Assembly (NCBI GenBank): GCA_027028805.1
Contig: JALVHX010000058.1
Coordinates: forward strand, 1 to 5,585
Source of the DNA: Desulfurococcales archaeon
Lineage (GTDB): Archaea > Thermoproteota > Thermoprotei_A > Sulfolobales > Desulfurococcaceae
Length of the DNA stretch: 5,585 bases
Direction of reading: 5' to 3'
Shown here: positions 1 to 5,585 of the stretch, piece after piece
Numbering within the stretch: position 1 is the first letter of the stretch
How the letters are laid out: each line of letters begins with the position of its first letter
The notes under the pieces: model-generated
Database searches by the model: none
Seen by the model: only the letters and a program-made list of their open reading frames with translations
Told to the model about the DNA's origin: nothing
Program-made: the position numbers and the translations under genes

Positions 1-2337
1 GAGGTATGTTAGCCCTGTCTTACCGAGTATTGGTTTAAGTATGCTGGGAGGCTTCTTCATGATGCCGGGCTCGCTCGGCTCCACGCCGAGCGTTATGGCC
101 GGTATGCTGTCGGTTACAAGGTTTATCCATAGTATAAGGGCGGGCGTGAGCAGTACTTCTCCTAGAAACACTATGCCTCCGAGAATAATCATGACCTCGG
201 CCATGTTTGCTGAGAGCAGGTAGAGAGTCGCCTTCCTTATGTTCAAGTAGCTCGTCCTCCCCTCCTCTATCGCCGCCACTATTGTGGCGAAGTTGTCGTC
301 CTGGAGCACTATGTCCGCCGCCTCCCTAGCGACATCCGTGCCCCTAAGCCCCATGGCCACGCCTACATCCGCCATCTTGAGCGCGGGGGCATCGTTGACC
401 CCGTCCCCGGTCATGGCCACCACGTGCCCCTTCTTCTTCAACGCCTTCACGATCCGTAGCTTGTGCTCCGGCGACACCCGGGCGAAGACCGCGACGCGTT
501 CAACAATGTCCTCGAGCTCCTCGTCGCTCATCTTCTCCAGCATGCGGCCGGTCACCACCAGCCTCCCCTCCACCGGTATGCCGACCATCTCCGCTACGGC
601 GCGGGCTGTGAGGGCATGGTCTCCCGTAACCATCTTCACATCTATCCCGGCCTCGAGAGCCTTCTTGACAGCCTCAGGCACCTCGGGGCGCGGCGGATCA
701 ATTATGCCGACAAGCCCTATGAAGACGAGATCCTTCTCAAGCTCCTCGCCGTCCATGGCCCCTGTGTCTCCCAGAGGCCTATACGCTAGCGCCAGCACCC
801 TGAGGCCCCTCCGCGCCATCTCCTCCACGGCCGCAGATATCCTTCTCCTAGCCTCGTCGCCGAGCCCCACGATCCCCTTCTCCGATAACATCATCGTCGA
901 CCGCTCCAGTATAACCTCGGGCGCGCCCTTCGAGTAGAGGACCAGGCGCCCATCCTCCCGCACAACAACGCTCATCATCTTCCTCTCGCTACTGAACGGT
1001 ATCTCCTTCACCCTCTCAGCCGTCCTCCTCACCTCATCGGGGTCTACGCCGCTCTTCGCGGCCAGCACTAGGAGAGCCGCCTCCAACGGGTCCCCCAGGG
1101 GCCTGGGCGTCTCGCCGCTATAGTCTAGTGAGGCGTTGTTGCAGAGGACGCCTGTCTTTATGAGGGCGTCGAGCACGGGATCCTGGCCGAAGACATACGC
1201 CTTGTCCCCGTAGCGTATCTCTCCATCCCTCAGGTACCCGCTACCCGTAACCTCGAGCTCGCCTCTATGAGGCAACCATATCCTCGCCACCATCATCTCG
1301 TTGCGCGTCAACGTCCCCGTCTTATCGGTGGCTATAACTGTCACCCTCCCAAGGGTCTCGACGGCGCCCAGCTTCCTCACCAACGCTTTCCTCCTAGCCA
1401 TCCTCGTCACGCCTAGAGCGAGGATCACGGTGAGGGTGGCCGGGAGACCCTCCGGGACCGCGGCGACGGCTAGGGCTATGCTTGTCAGGAGAGCCTCCAC
1501 CATGTCGGCGGCCCCCGTTATATAGGAGAGGACGAGGACCGCGGCCGCGATAGCGGCGACAACGCCGCCCAGCTGTTTGGCGAGCCTGTCGAGCTCGACG
1601 TGGAGACGCGTCCTCTCCTCCCTTGTCTCCGCCACAAGCCTAGCGATCCTCCCTATCTCGGTCTCCATACCGGTTGCGACGACAACGGCTTTCCCAGTTC
1701 CCCTGACGACATAGGTGCCGCTATACACCATGTTAACCCTGTCCCCTAGCGGCGTGTCGGGGTCGAGGACCACGTGGGGGTTCTTGGAGACTGGATGGCT
1801 CTCTCCCGTGAGCATGGATTCGTCCACGCTGAGGTCGCTGGCCTCTATGAGCCTTGCGTCGGCGGGAACCCTGTCTCCTTCCCCGAGCACTATTATGTCG
1901 CCGGGCACGACGAGCTCCGAGCTTATCTCCTCGACAACACCCTCCCTGACAACCCTCGCCTTCGGCACAACCATGCTCTTCAGCTTCTCCAACGCCTTCT
2001 CGGCCCTATACTCCTGGATAGTGCCCGCCACAACCATGAACGCGACAACGGCCAGTATGCTGACGGCATCCCCTGTCTCGCCCAGCAGGAAGGCGACCGC
2101 GACCGCGAACAAGAGGAGGGCCATGAAGAGATTAGCCAGCTGGGCCGCGACAACGGATAGTATGCCCTTCTTCTTCTCGGCCTCGATCCTGTTCAGCCCG
2201 TATCTCCGGAGCCTCTCAGAGGCCTCTGCGCGGCTAAGACCCTTCTCGGGGTCGACGCCCAGCTTCTCCAATACCTCCTCTATGCTCATGCTATGCCATG
2301 GCCGTGGAACACCCTGCTCACCGGATCCATGGCCCAT
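1..2337 (-). CDS. P-type Ca2+-transporting ATPase, P2A (SERCA-like) class, 3' end cut by window edge
   Basis: ATP-driven cation pump of the cytoplasmic membrane, most likely exporting Ca2+. The minus frame is open for 779 codons to base 1. Seen in order, numbered from the chosen start: PWHSMSIEEV N-terminal motif (about 14-22); M1 and M2 (about 68-108); actuator loop TGES (177-180); M3 and M4 with PEGLP (295-299); phosphorylation motif DKTGTLT with Asp338; nucleotide domain with FSSERK (448-453) and KGAPE (470-474); DPPR (547-550); TGDH (571-574); hinge TGDGVNDAPAL (643-653); M5 and M6 (about 702-751). Known for SERCA: calcium is held by Glu in PEGLP, Asn and Glu in M5, and Asn, Thr and Asp in M6. 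All have counterparts here (E296, N711, E714, N739, T742, D743), and PEGLP argues against P3A proton pumps. The family is about 880-910 residues, so M7-M10 lie outside. ATG 2337 is preferred to in-frame ATG 2289 because it keeps the conserved WH motif and has a GTGATC site 4 nt upstream; an in-frame TGA lies just before. Calcium specificity is inferred. Confidence 0.95.
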   Translation of the reverse strand, partial: MGHGSGEQGVPRPWHSMSIEEVLEKLGVDPEKGLSRAEASERLRRYGLNRIEAEKKKGILSVVAAQLANLFMALLLFAVAVAFLLGETGDAVSILAVVAFMVVAGTIQEYRAEKALEKLKSMVVPKARVVREGVVEEISSELVVPGDIIVLGEGDRVPADARLIEASDLSVDESMLTGESHPVSKNPHVVLDPDTPLGDRVNMVYSGTYVVRGTGKAVVVATGMETEIGRIARLVAETREERTRLHVELDRLAKQLGGVVAAIAAAVLVLSYITGAADMVEALLTSIALAVAAVPEGLPATLTVILALGVTRMARRKALVRKLGAVETLGRVTVIATDKTGTLTRNEMMVARIWLPHRGELEVTGSGYLRDGEIRYGDKAYVFGQDPVLDALIKTGVLCNNASLDYSGETPRPLGDPLEAALLVLAAKSGVDPDEVRRTAERVKEIPFSSERKMMSVVVREDGRLVLYSKGAPEVILERSTMMLSEKGIVGLGDEARRRISAAVEEMARRGLRVLALAYRPLGDTGAMDGEELEKDLVFIGLVGIIDPPRPEVPEAVKKALEAGIDVKMVTGDHALTARAVAEMVGIPVEGRLVVTGRMLEKMSDEELEDIVERVAVFARVSPEHKLRIVKALKKKGHVVAMTGDGVNDAPALKMADVGVAMGLRGTDVAREAADIVLQDDNFATIVAAIEEGRTSYLNIRKATLYLLSANMAEVMIILGGIVFLGEVLLTPALILWINLVTDSIPAITLGVEPSEPGIMKKPPSILKPILGKTGLTYL

Positions 2338-2341
2338 AGCT

Positions 2342-2347
2342 GATCAC
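2342..2347 (-). promoter_or_regulatory. Shine-Dalgarno-like site of the ATPase gene
   Basis: On the minus strand this reads GTGATC, matching the 3' half of the archaeal consensus GGAGGTGATC, which pairs with the 16S rRNA tail. It ends 4 nt before ATG 2337. The rival ATG at 2289 has only a GGTG more than 20 nt away, so this site helps fix the start. The TGA inside it is in frame and closes any extension upstream. Confidence 0.5.
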
Positions 2348-2390
2348 GCTCTTCGATAAGGCACGGTACATCTGGAATATAACGAGACTG

Positions 2391-2400
2391 TTTTAATAAA
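2391..2400 (-). promoter_or_regulatory. TATA box (box A) for the ATPase gene
   Basis: The minus strand reads TTTATTAAAA, an A/T block in a GC-rich setting and a good match to an archaeal box A. Initiation about 25 nt downstream would fall near 2370, giving a leader of about 33 nt before ATG 2337. A second weaker box, TTATAT at 2377-2382, would place the transcript start near 2353 and the leader at about 15 nt. I cannot tell which is used. Confidence 0.5.
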
Positions 2401-2415
2401 TAACCGTAAGTATCC

Positions 2416-2456
2416 AGAGGCCTATCGCCCTCAAACTATATCAGGACACGGCCTCT
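2416..2456. repeat. 7-bp inverted repeat framing a TATA box
   Basis: The left arm AGAGGCC (2416-2422) and right arm GGCCTCT (2450-2456) are perfect reverse complements separated by 27 nt. The dyad centre is near 2436, almost on the TATA box at 2437-2440. Inner CCT (2429-2431) and AGG (2443-2445) share nearly the same centre. The layout would suit a dimeric archaeal repressor blocking TBP/TFB or polymerase, but a 7-bp match in GC-rich DNA can also be chance. Confidence 0.3.
2434..2442 (+). promoter_or_regulatory. TATA box for the 2484-3320 gene
   Basis: The sequence reads ACTATATC, 46 nt upstream of the TTG start. Initiation about 25 nt downstream would fall near 2464, leaving a leader of about 20 nt that contains the GGAGG site. 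It lies back to back with the ATPase promoter about 40 bp away, so the two genes are divergently transcribed from one short region. It is flanked by the arms AGAGGCC (2416-2422) and GGCCTCT (2450-2456). Confidence 0.45.
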
Positions 2457-2471
2457 ATGATATAGCTGTGG

Positions 2472-2476
2472 GGAGG
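2472..2476 (+). promoter_or_regulatory. Shine-Dalgarno site selecting the TTG start at 2484
   Basis: GGAGG lies 7 nt before TTG 2484, the usual spacing. This decides the start, because the nearby ATG at 2477 and GTG at 2468 are in another frame, and the first in-frame ATG (2688) is 68 codons inside and has no comparable site. Confidence 0.65.
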
Positions 2477-2483
2477 ATGGTTT

Positions 2484-3320
2484 TTGGCGAGGCAGAGGAA
2501 GAGGAGGAGCGCGAAGAACGCCAGCCTAGACCTGTTTCTTGGGAAGACCCGGGGCGGCGGAGAAAAGGGTTCACGGGAAACACGCGGCGCCCCCAAGGAG
2601 CCCGGCAAGCCGCGGCCACAGCCCCCGCCGGCGCTCGCCGAGAAAGATGCGCGGAGCAAGGCTCCATCTCCCAGAGTAGCATCCTCGATGAACGTTGAGA
2701 GCTTCATTGATACCCTTCTGGAGCAGTTGTTCGGCGGAGCGAAGCGCTCTCAGAGGCCGCGGAGCTCATCTATGCGCGGCGGGATCCAGGGGTCTCCGGG
2801 AGGCAAGGGGTCCCCGGCGCCAAGGGATCTGCGCGGGACAGTGGAGAAGACGGGGAGTGGGGGAGGCCGCGGGGTCTTCGCGGTGGATGTTAAGCCCCCG
2901 GTAGGCGAGAGGCCCCATGAGCCGGCTCCGAGAAACGATATTGTTCCGCGTGGAAGGGTTTTGAAGGAGCTCTTGGCGAGAACAGCTGATCAGCTTCGCA
3001 GGATAGAGTGCGGCCAGGACGGCCTATGCAGTGATGGGAGAAGGATCTCGGAGGTGTTCGTGGACGAGTACGGGTTCCGTAGGCAACGCGGCTTTGTCAG
3101 GACCACGCGTATACCTGTATTCCTTGACTGGGTTGTCGAGGAGGCTGTTGTGGAGAAGCTTCTTGAGAGGGCTTATGTGGTGAAGACGAACCGGGGGGCT
3201 ATGGCTATTGTGCCGGTTGATTTCCTCTGCGAGCTGGATAAGAGATACGGGGTTCTCCTCAAGAACTATGACTGCGAGAAATACACTGTGTCCCCGTATA
3301 CGCCTGGTAAAAAGAAATAA
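2484..3320 (+). CDS. Basic protein of unknown function with disordered N-terminal half and four-cysteine C-terminal domain
   Basis: I do not recognise this 278-residue protein. It starts with a Lys/Arg cluster (ARQRKRRSAK). Residues 20-150 are low complexity, rich in Arg, Lys, Pro, Gly and Ser, and probably disordered, except for a short amphipathic helix at about 69-84 (NVESFIDTLLEQLF). Residues 153-278 look folded: a helix at 157-175, a loop with Cys176 and Cys182 (CGQDGLC), a segment SEVFVDEYGF at 189-198, PVFLDWVVEEAVVEKLLERA (211-230) as a helix pair, then the strand-like AMAIVPVDFLCEL, with Cys249 and Cys264 near the end. There is no signal peptide or membrane segment, so it is probably cytoplasmic. 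The basic tail suggests contact with nucleic acid or another polyanion, which is inference. The four cysteines could form disulfides, common in hyperthermophile cytoplasm, or bind metal. It has its own promoter and is divergent from the ATPase gene. The start is TTG with a well-spaced GGAGG. The gene is confident; the function is unknown. Confidence 0.8.
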   Translation: MARQRKRRSAKNASLDLFLGKTRGGGEKGSRETRGAPKEPGKPRPQPPPALAEKDARSKAPSPRVASSMNVESFIDTLLEQLFGGAKRSQRPRSSSMRGGIQGSPGGKGSPAPRDLRGTVEKTGSGGGRGVFAVDVKPPVGERPHEPAPRNDIVPRGRVLKELLARTADQLRRIECGQDGLCSDGRRISEVFVDEYGFRRQRGFVRTTRIPVFLDWVVEEAVVEKLLERAYVVKTNRGAMAIVPVDFLCELDKRYGVLLKNYDCEKYTVSPYTPGKKK

Positions 3321-3346
3321 TGGGCCGGCGCCGTTGGTTCAAAACC

Positions 3347-3441
3347 GGGCCGCGCCGAGATGACCGGGGCCTCTACTAGCCGACTCCTCGTGCGCCGGGA
3401 GGAGAATGTGGTCTTCACGGACCGGGGGATCGGCGCGGCCC
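3347..3441. repeat. 11-bp perfect inverted repeat, possible structured RNA
   Basis: GGGCCGCGCCG (3347-3357) and CGGCGCGGCCC (3431-3441) are perfect reverse complements across 73 nt. The enclosed stretch could form small hairpins at 3368-3381 (3 bp), 3384-3404 (CTCCT with AGGAG) and 3410-3423 (GGTC with GACC). A near copy, GGGCCGGCGCCG, lies at 3322-3333 and a partial copy, GGCCGCGC, at 3506-3513. Whether it acts as RNA structure or protein site is not visible from sequence. Confidence 0.4.
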
Positions 3442-3525
3442 ACGTGCTTGTTTATGCAAACCGTATATATTTCGGCCCACCACTATTCTATTTATAGCGG
3501 CTACTGGCCGCGCACAGGTGGTCTC

Positions 3526-3530
3526 TATAA
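3526..3530 (+). promoter_or_regulatory. TATA box placed for leaderless initiation of the coiled-coil gene
   Basis: TATAA here is centred 26 nt before the TTG start at 3554, the distance at which archaeal transcription normally begins, so the mRNA would start at or next to the start codon. Consistent with this, there is no spaced Shine-Dalgarno site, only GGGG ending directly at the TTG. Upstream boxes at 3464-3470 (the stronger A/T block) and 3489-3496 would give leaders of about 60 and 35 nt and remain alternatives. Confidence 0.45.
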
Positions 3531-3553
3531 GCGTTAGGCGTGGTGTATAGGGG

Positions 3554-5113
3554 TTGTCATCTACATCCACCGCGGCGAGGGCGCCGTATGTCCTGAGACG
3601 CGAGGACGGCGACTACTCCATCGTCTCCCACGAGACGCTTCTGGCCGCGATGCTTCTCTACGCCGAGGCTAGGAGGAGGAAGCCCGGCCTCTTCCGCCGG
3701 AGCGGGGAGAGGATCAGGGTTGTGGCGCAGGCCTATTATAGATACAGCGTCGTCTCGGTGTCGGAGAGGTTTGCCGCAGTGATTGACCATGTCCAGCCCA
3801 AGAGGTATAGCTTCGAGTACGCGGAGCCTCTTCTAGACGAGCTCGAGGGCCGCGTGGCCGGTCTCCGCGGCCTCCCCGACAAGGGCTTCATCGACGCATT
3901 GATCAATATCAAGAATATTCTACGCGAGATAGATGCCGGTAAAAGGGTTAGGAGAAAGGAGATAGTGTTGCAGGGCCTCGTCTCCGATAAAGGCGCTCTC
4001 GACGACCTGGTCGTGCTCTTCACACACTCCCCCTACGATGGCGTTGAGGGTCCTTCTCTTCCCGAGAGAACAGTTGACCCGGCCTCCGTGGCTTCCACGA
4101 TAACAAGGGTGCTCGAGGACATCGAGGAGAAGACTGGGAGGCTTAACCGCTTCATAGCCGAGATCGAGGAGGCGGCCTCTGAGTGGAGGAACAGTGTTGA
4201 GGAGAGATACGAGGAGGAAAGGAGGAGGCTCGAGGAGGAGGTTGCCAGGATAAGGGAGGAGGTTAGAGCCAGGATAGCCGAGCTGAGGGAGAAGAGGGAG
4301 AGCGAGAAGCGGTCAGTAGAGGAGAGGTATAGGGCGTTGATGGATAGCGTGGAGAGGAAGCTCAGGGAGACCAGGAGGAGATATGGGGAGAAGAAGGCGG
4401 AGCTCGAGAAGGCGGCGAGATACGGCGGCGACACGAGGGCGGTGAAGAAGGAGCTGTCATCGATAGAGAAGAGGCTGAGGGAGCTCGAGGAGGAGCTCTC
4501 GAGGCTTAAGAAGAAGCTTGAGGAGGAGCTGAGGAGGATCGATGAGAAATATGATCGCCTCGAGGAGGCTGAGAGGAGGAAGCTCTCGGCGGCTGAGGCG
4601 AGGCTCGCCGGCCTCGGCAGGGAGAGGGAGAGGCTGATAGAGCATGCGGAGAGGCTTCTCGACGAGATAAGGCGGCTAATATACTCGATCAGCTCGGGCT
4701 TGGAGGAGGCTAGGAGGAGTATAGAGGAGCACCTGATCCCTATACCGCCGCATGGGAGCGGGGGCTACGAGGTCCCCGTCCTCTTCACGATCTATATAAG
4801 CCGGGGCGAGGAGAGGGCCACGGTGGCGCCCCCGATCTATATAGATGTGCGGAGAGGCCTTCTCAGGAGAAGCCAGCTGGTAGAGTTCGCCGGGCTCCAC
4901 GCAAGCTATAGCGAGCTGTCAAGCTTCCTCGGCATATCGGGGTTCAGGAACAAGCTGGAGGAGTACAATGTGCTCAGAAACATATCCCCGGAGAGGCTGG
5001 AGCAGGGTCTACATGATCTCGTCAGGGACGGCGTCATAGACGAGGACGAGGCCGAGGAGGTCGCCGACTCTATAAGGGTGCAGGTCGAGATGTTATCGAG
5101 GACCAGCGGGTAG
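3554..5113 (+). CDS. Long coiled-coil protein with folded N- and C-terminal domains, function unknown
   Basis: This is a 519-residue soluble protein with no signal peptide or membrane helix. Three parts are visible. Residues 11-180 look like a mixed alpha/beta domain: YVLRREDGDYSIVSHETLL opens it, followed by strand-like segments RVVAQAYYRYSVVSVSE (55-71) and FAAVIDHV (73-80). Residues 183-395 are almost continuous charged helix, rich in Glu, Arg, Lys and Leu (for example RRRLEEEVARIREEV), with a likely break at RYGGD (289-293) that could let the coil fold back into a hairpin. Residues 396-519 form a tail: a Pro/Gly linker, strands EVPVLFTIYI (406-415) and ATVAPPIYIDV (422-432), then acidic helices. 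It lacks the Walker A/B motifs of SMC and Rad50 ATPases, and its helix is framed by extra domains unlike plain PspA. A scaffold or oligomeric role is plausible inference. TTG 3554 is the first possible start because TAG lies two codons upstream. The zinc-ribbon gene follows after 20 bp, suggesting an operon. Confidence 0.85.
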   Translation: MSSTSTAARAPYVLRREDGDYSIVSHETLLAAMLLYAEARRRKPGLFRRSGERIRVVAQAYYRYSVVSVSERFAAVIDHVQPKRYSFEYAEPLLDELEGRVAGLRGLPDKGFIDALINIKNILREIDAGKRVRRKEIVLQGLVSDKGALDDLVVLFTHSPYDGVEGPSLPERTVDPASVASTITRVLEDIEEKTGRLNRFIAEIEEAASEWRNSVEERYEEERRRLEEEVARIREEVRARIAELREKRESEKRSVEERYRALMDSVERKLRETRRRYGEKKAELEKAARYGGDTRAVKKELSSIEKRLRELEEELSRLKKKLEEELRRIDEKYDRLEEAERRKLSAAEARLAGLGRERERLIEHAERLLDEIRRLIYSISSGLEEARRSIEEHLIPIPPHGSGGYEVPVLFTIYISRGEERATVAPPIYIDVRRGLLRRSQLVEFAGLHASYSELSSFLGISGFRNKLEEYNVLRNISPERLEQGLHDLVRDGVIDEDEAEEVADSIRVQVEMLSRTSG

Positions 5114-5120
5114 GCGTGTA

Positions 5121-5132
5121 GGAGAGGGGGTG
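5121..5132 (+). promoter_or_regulatory. Purine-rich ribosome-binding region of the zinc-ribbon gene
   Basis: GGAGAGGGGGTG lies in the 20-bp gap after the coiled-coil stop codon. Read as GGAGAGG it is 6 nt from GTG 5134; read as GGGGGTG it suits GTG 5140 better. No TATA box is seen in the gap, so translation probably proceeds from a message shared with the upstream gene. Confidence 0.5.
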
Positions 5133-5133
5133 C

Positions 5134-5585
5134 GTGGCTGTGGCTGAGGCGGAGACAATGTATAGGTGCGCCAGGTGCGGCGCCCCCCTGGAGGTGACGC
5201 CGGAGACAATAGTTGCCGTGTGTAGCTACTGCGGGTACCCGAACTGGCTCGTGGAGGAGGCCCGGGAGAACATAATGATTGTCCCCTCGAAGCCTGAGAG
5301 GGAGGTGATAGGGTCTGCTAAGAGGAGGATCGAGACAGACCCTGATCTCAAGAAGATTGCGGGGGAGATAGAGGTCGGCAGGCCCCAGCTGATCTATGTA
5401 CCCTTCTACTTCGTCAAGGCCTCGGCCCGCGCCACGTATAGCGGCAGGATCGAGGTAAGATACGTTGTGAGGACTAGGAGGGGCGATACATGGGTCAGCG
5501 AGCACAGGACAAGGGTTGTCGAGGTCTCCGGGGACACTGGCAGGGTTGAGAAGACCTATCCCATAGTTGCGCGCAGAGCGGTCTC
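5134..5585 (+). CDS. Zinc-ribbon protein with a YVPFYF-type segment, 3' end cut by window edge
   Basis: The frame is open for 150 codons to the right edge. A zinc ribbon opens the protein: CARCG and CSYCG give Cys12, Cys15, Cys30 and Cys33, a C-x2-C-x14-C-x2-C spacing that fits one structural zinc ion. Then comes IMIVPSKPEREV (47-58), a helical stretch with TDPDLKKIAG, and a probable beta domain starting at LIYVPFYFVKASARATYSG (86-104) and running through alternating strands. From general knowledge, bacterial zinc-ribbon proteins of the YdjG type pair an N-terminal ribbon with a region containing a PF-aromatic motif and later membrane helices; the likeness here is by pattern only. No membrane helix is seen in the visible part. 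It sits 20 bp after the coiled-coil gene, probably in one operon, and may be its partner. The start is uncertain between GTG 5134 (chosen, first with a spaced purine site), GTG 5140 and ATG 5158. Confidence 0.8.
   Translation, partial: MAVAEAETMYRCARCGAPLEVTPETIVAVCSYCGYPNWLVEEARENIMIVPSKPEREVIGSAKRRIETDPDLKKIAGEIEVGRPQLIYVPFYFVKASARATYSGRIEVRYVVRTRRGDTWVSEHRTRVVEVSGDTGRVEKTYPIVARRAV

Larger units (their letters stand above)
3321..3553. other. Intergenic region with GC-rich repeats and clustered TATA boxes
   Basis: The first part (3321-3441) is GC-rich and carries repeats and possible RNA hairpins. The second part (3442-3553) is richer in A/T and holds three TATA-like boxes at 3464-3470, 3489-3496 and 3526-3530. 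No tRNA or box C/D RNA could be supported. Short open frames exist at 3360-3497 (45 codons, ATG; an internal GTG at 3408 has GGAGG at 3398-3402) and 3406-3537 (43 codons, ATG). Their peptides match nothing I recognise, so they are not called as genes. Confidence 0.6.

Noticed and set aside
284..937. Plus-strand open frame of 217 codons
   Set aside because: It lies antisense to the clearly conserved ATPase and encodes Ser/Thr/Pro-rich sequence typical of the complement of GC-rich codons.
1715..2359. Plus-strand open frame of 214 codons
   Set aside because: Also antisense to the ATPase N-terminal region; low-complexity Ser/Thr composition, no recognisable motif or ribosome site.
2688..3320. 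Start of the basic protein at ATG 2688, which would drop the disordered tail
   Set aside because: No Shine-Dalgarno or promoter precedes it, while TTG 2484 has a well-spaced GGAGG and a TATA box; kept as a minor alternative.
3333..3357. T-arm-like TTCAAAA loop followed by CCGCGCC, with GGCGCGG downstream at 3432, suggesting a tRNA end or a permuted tRNA
   Set aside because: The T-stem has a mismatch and two wobbles, no D-arm with GG or usable anticodon arm can be built on either side, and the sequence after 3438 is promoter-like.
3326..3357. Hairpin after the basic-protein gene as a terminator
   Set aside because: No T-rich tract follows, and archaeal termination relies mainly on T runs, so I do not call it.
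4130..4730. Apparent GAGGAG-type tandem repeats and strong purine bias
   Set aside because: Explained by Glu, Arg and Lys codons of the coiled coil; no fixed-length DNA unit is repeated.
4906..5505. Minus-strand open frame of 199 codons over the end of the coiled-coil gene and the zinc-ribbon gene
   Set aside because: It crosses two genes with coherent domain structure, including a four-cysteine ribbon, and its product is unstructured Pro/Ser/Leu-rich sequence.

Overview
The window looks like a GC-rich hyperthermophilic crenarchaeon, probably of the Desulfurococcales type. The evidence is strong use of AGG/AGA arginine and ATA isoleucine codons, TTG and GTG start codons, TATA-box promoters at archaeal spacing, and Shine-Dalgarno sites alternating with an apparently leaderless gene. 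The order-level placement is an inference from style, not from a marker gene. No rRNA, tRNA, CRISPR array, insertion sequence or recombinase gene is visible.

Layout. Positions 1-2337, minus strand: a P-type cation ATPase of the P2A (SERCA-like, calcium) class, cut by the left edge after 779 residues, so roughly the last four membrane helices are missing. Positions 2338-2483: a short divergent promoter region with a TATA box for each direction; the plus-strand box sits inside a 7-bp inverted repeat. Positions 2484-3320, plus strand: a 278-residue basic protein that I do not recognise, with a long disordered N-terminal half and a compact, four-cysteine C-terminal half. Positions 3321-3553: an intergenic stretch with GC-rich direct and inverted repeats followed by three TATA-like boxes. 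Positions 3554-5113, plus strand: a 519-residue soluble protein with about 200 residues of charged coiled coil between two smaller, apparently folded ends. Positions 5134-5585, plus strand: the first 150 residues of a zinc-ribbon protein cut by the right edge.

How the parts relate. The ATPase is transcribed away from the others and is probably an independent housekeeping calcium pump. The coiled-coil gene and the zinc-ribbon gene are 20 bp apart on one strand and very likely form an operon. Their combination, a long coiled-coil protein followed by a zinc ribbon joined to a segment with a YVPFYF motif, recalls bacterial gene sets such as ydjF-ydjG-ydjH-ydjI (PspA, zinc ribbon, TPM, SPFH) that act at membranes. 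The resemblance is at the level of architecture only, and this pair is the best candidate here for a poorly described system. The basic protein at 2484-3320 is upstream on the same strand but has its own promoter and is 233 bp away, so its link to the pair is uncertain.
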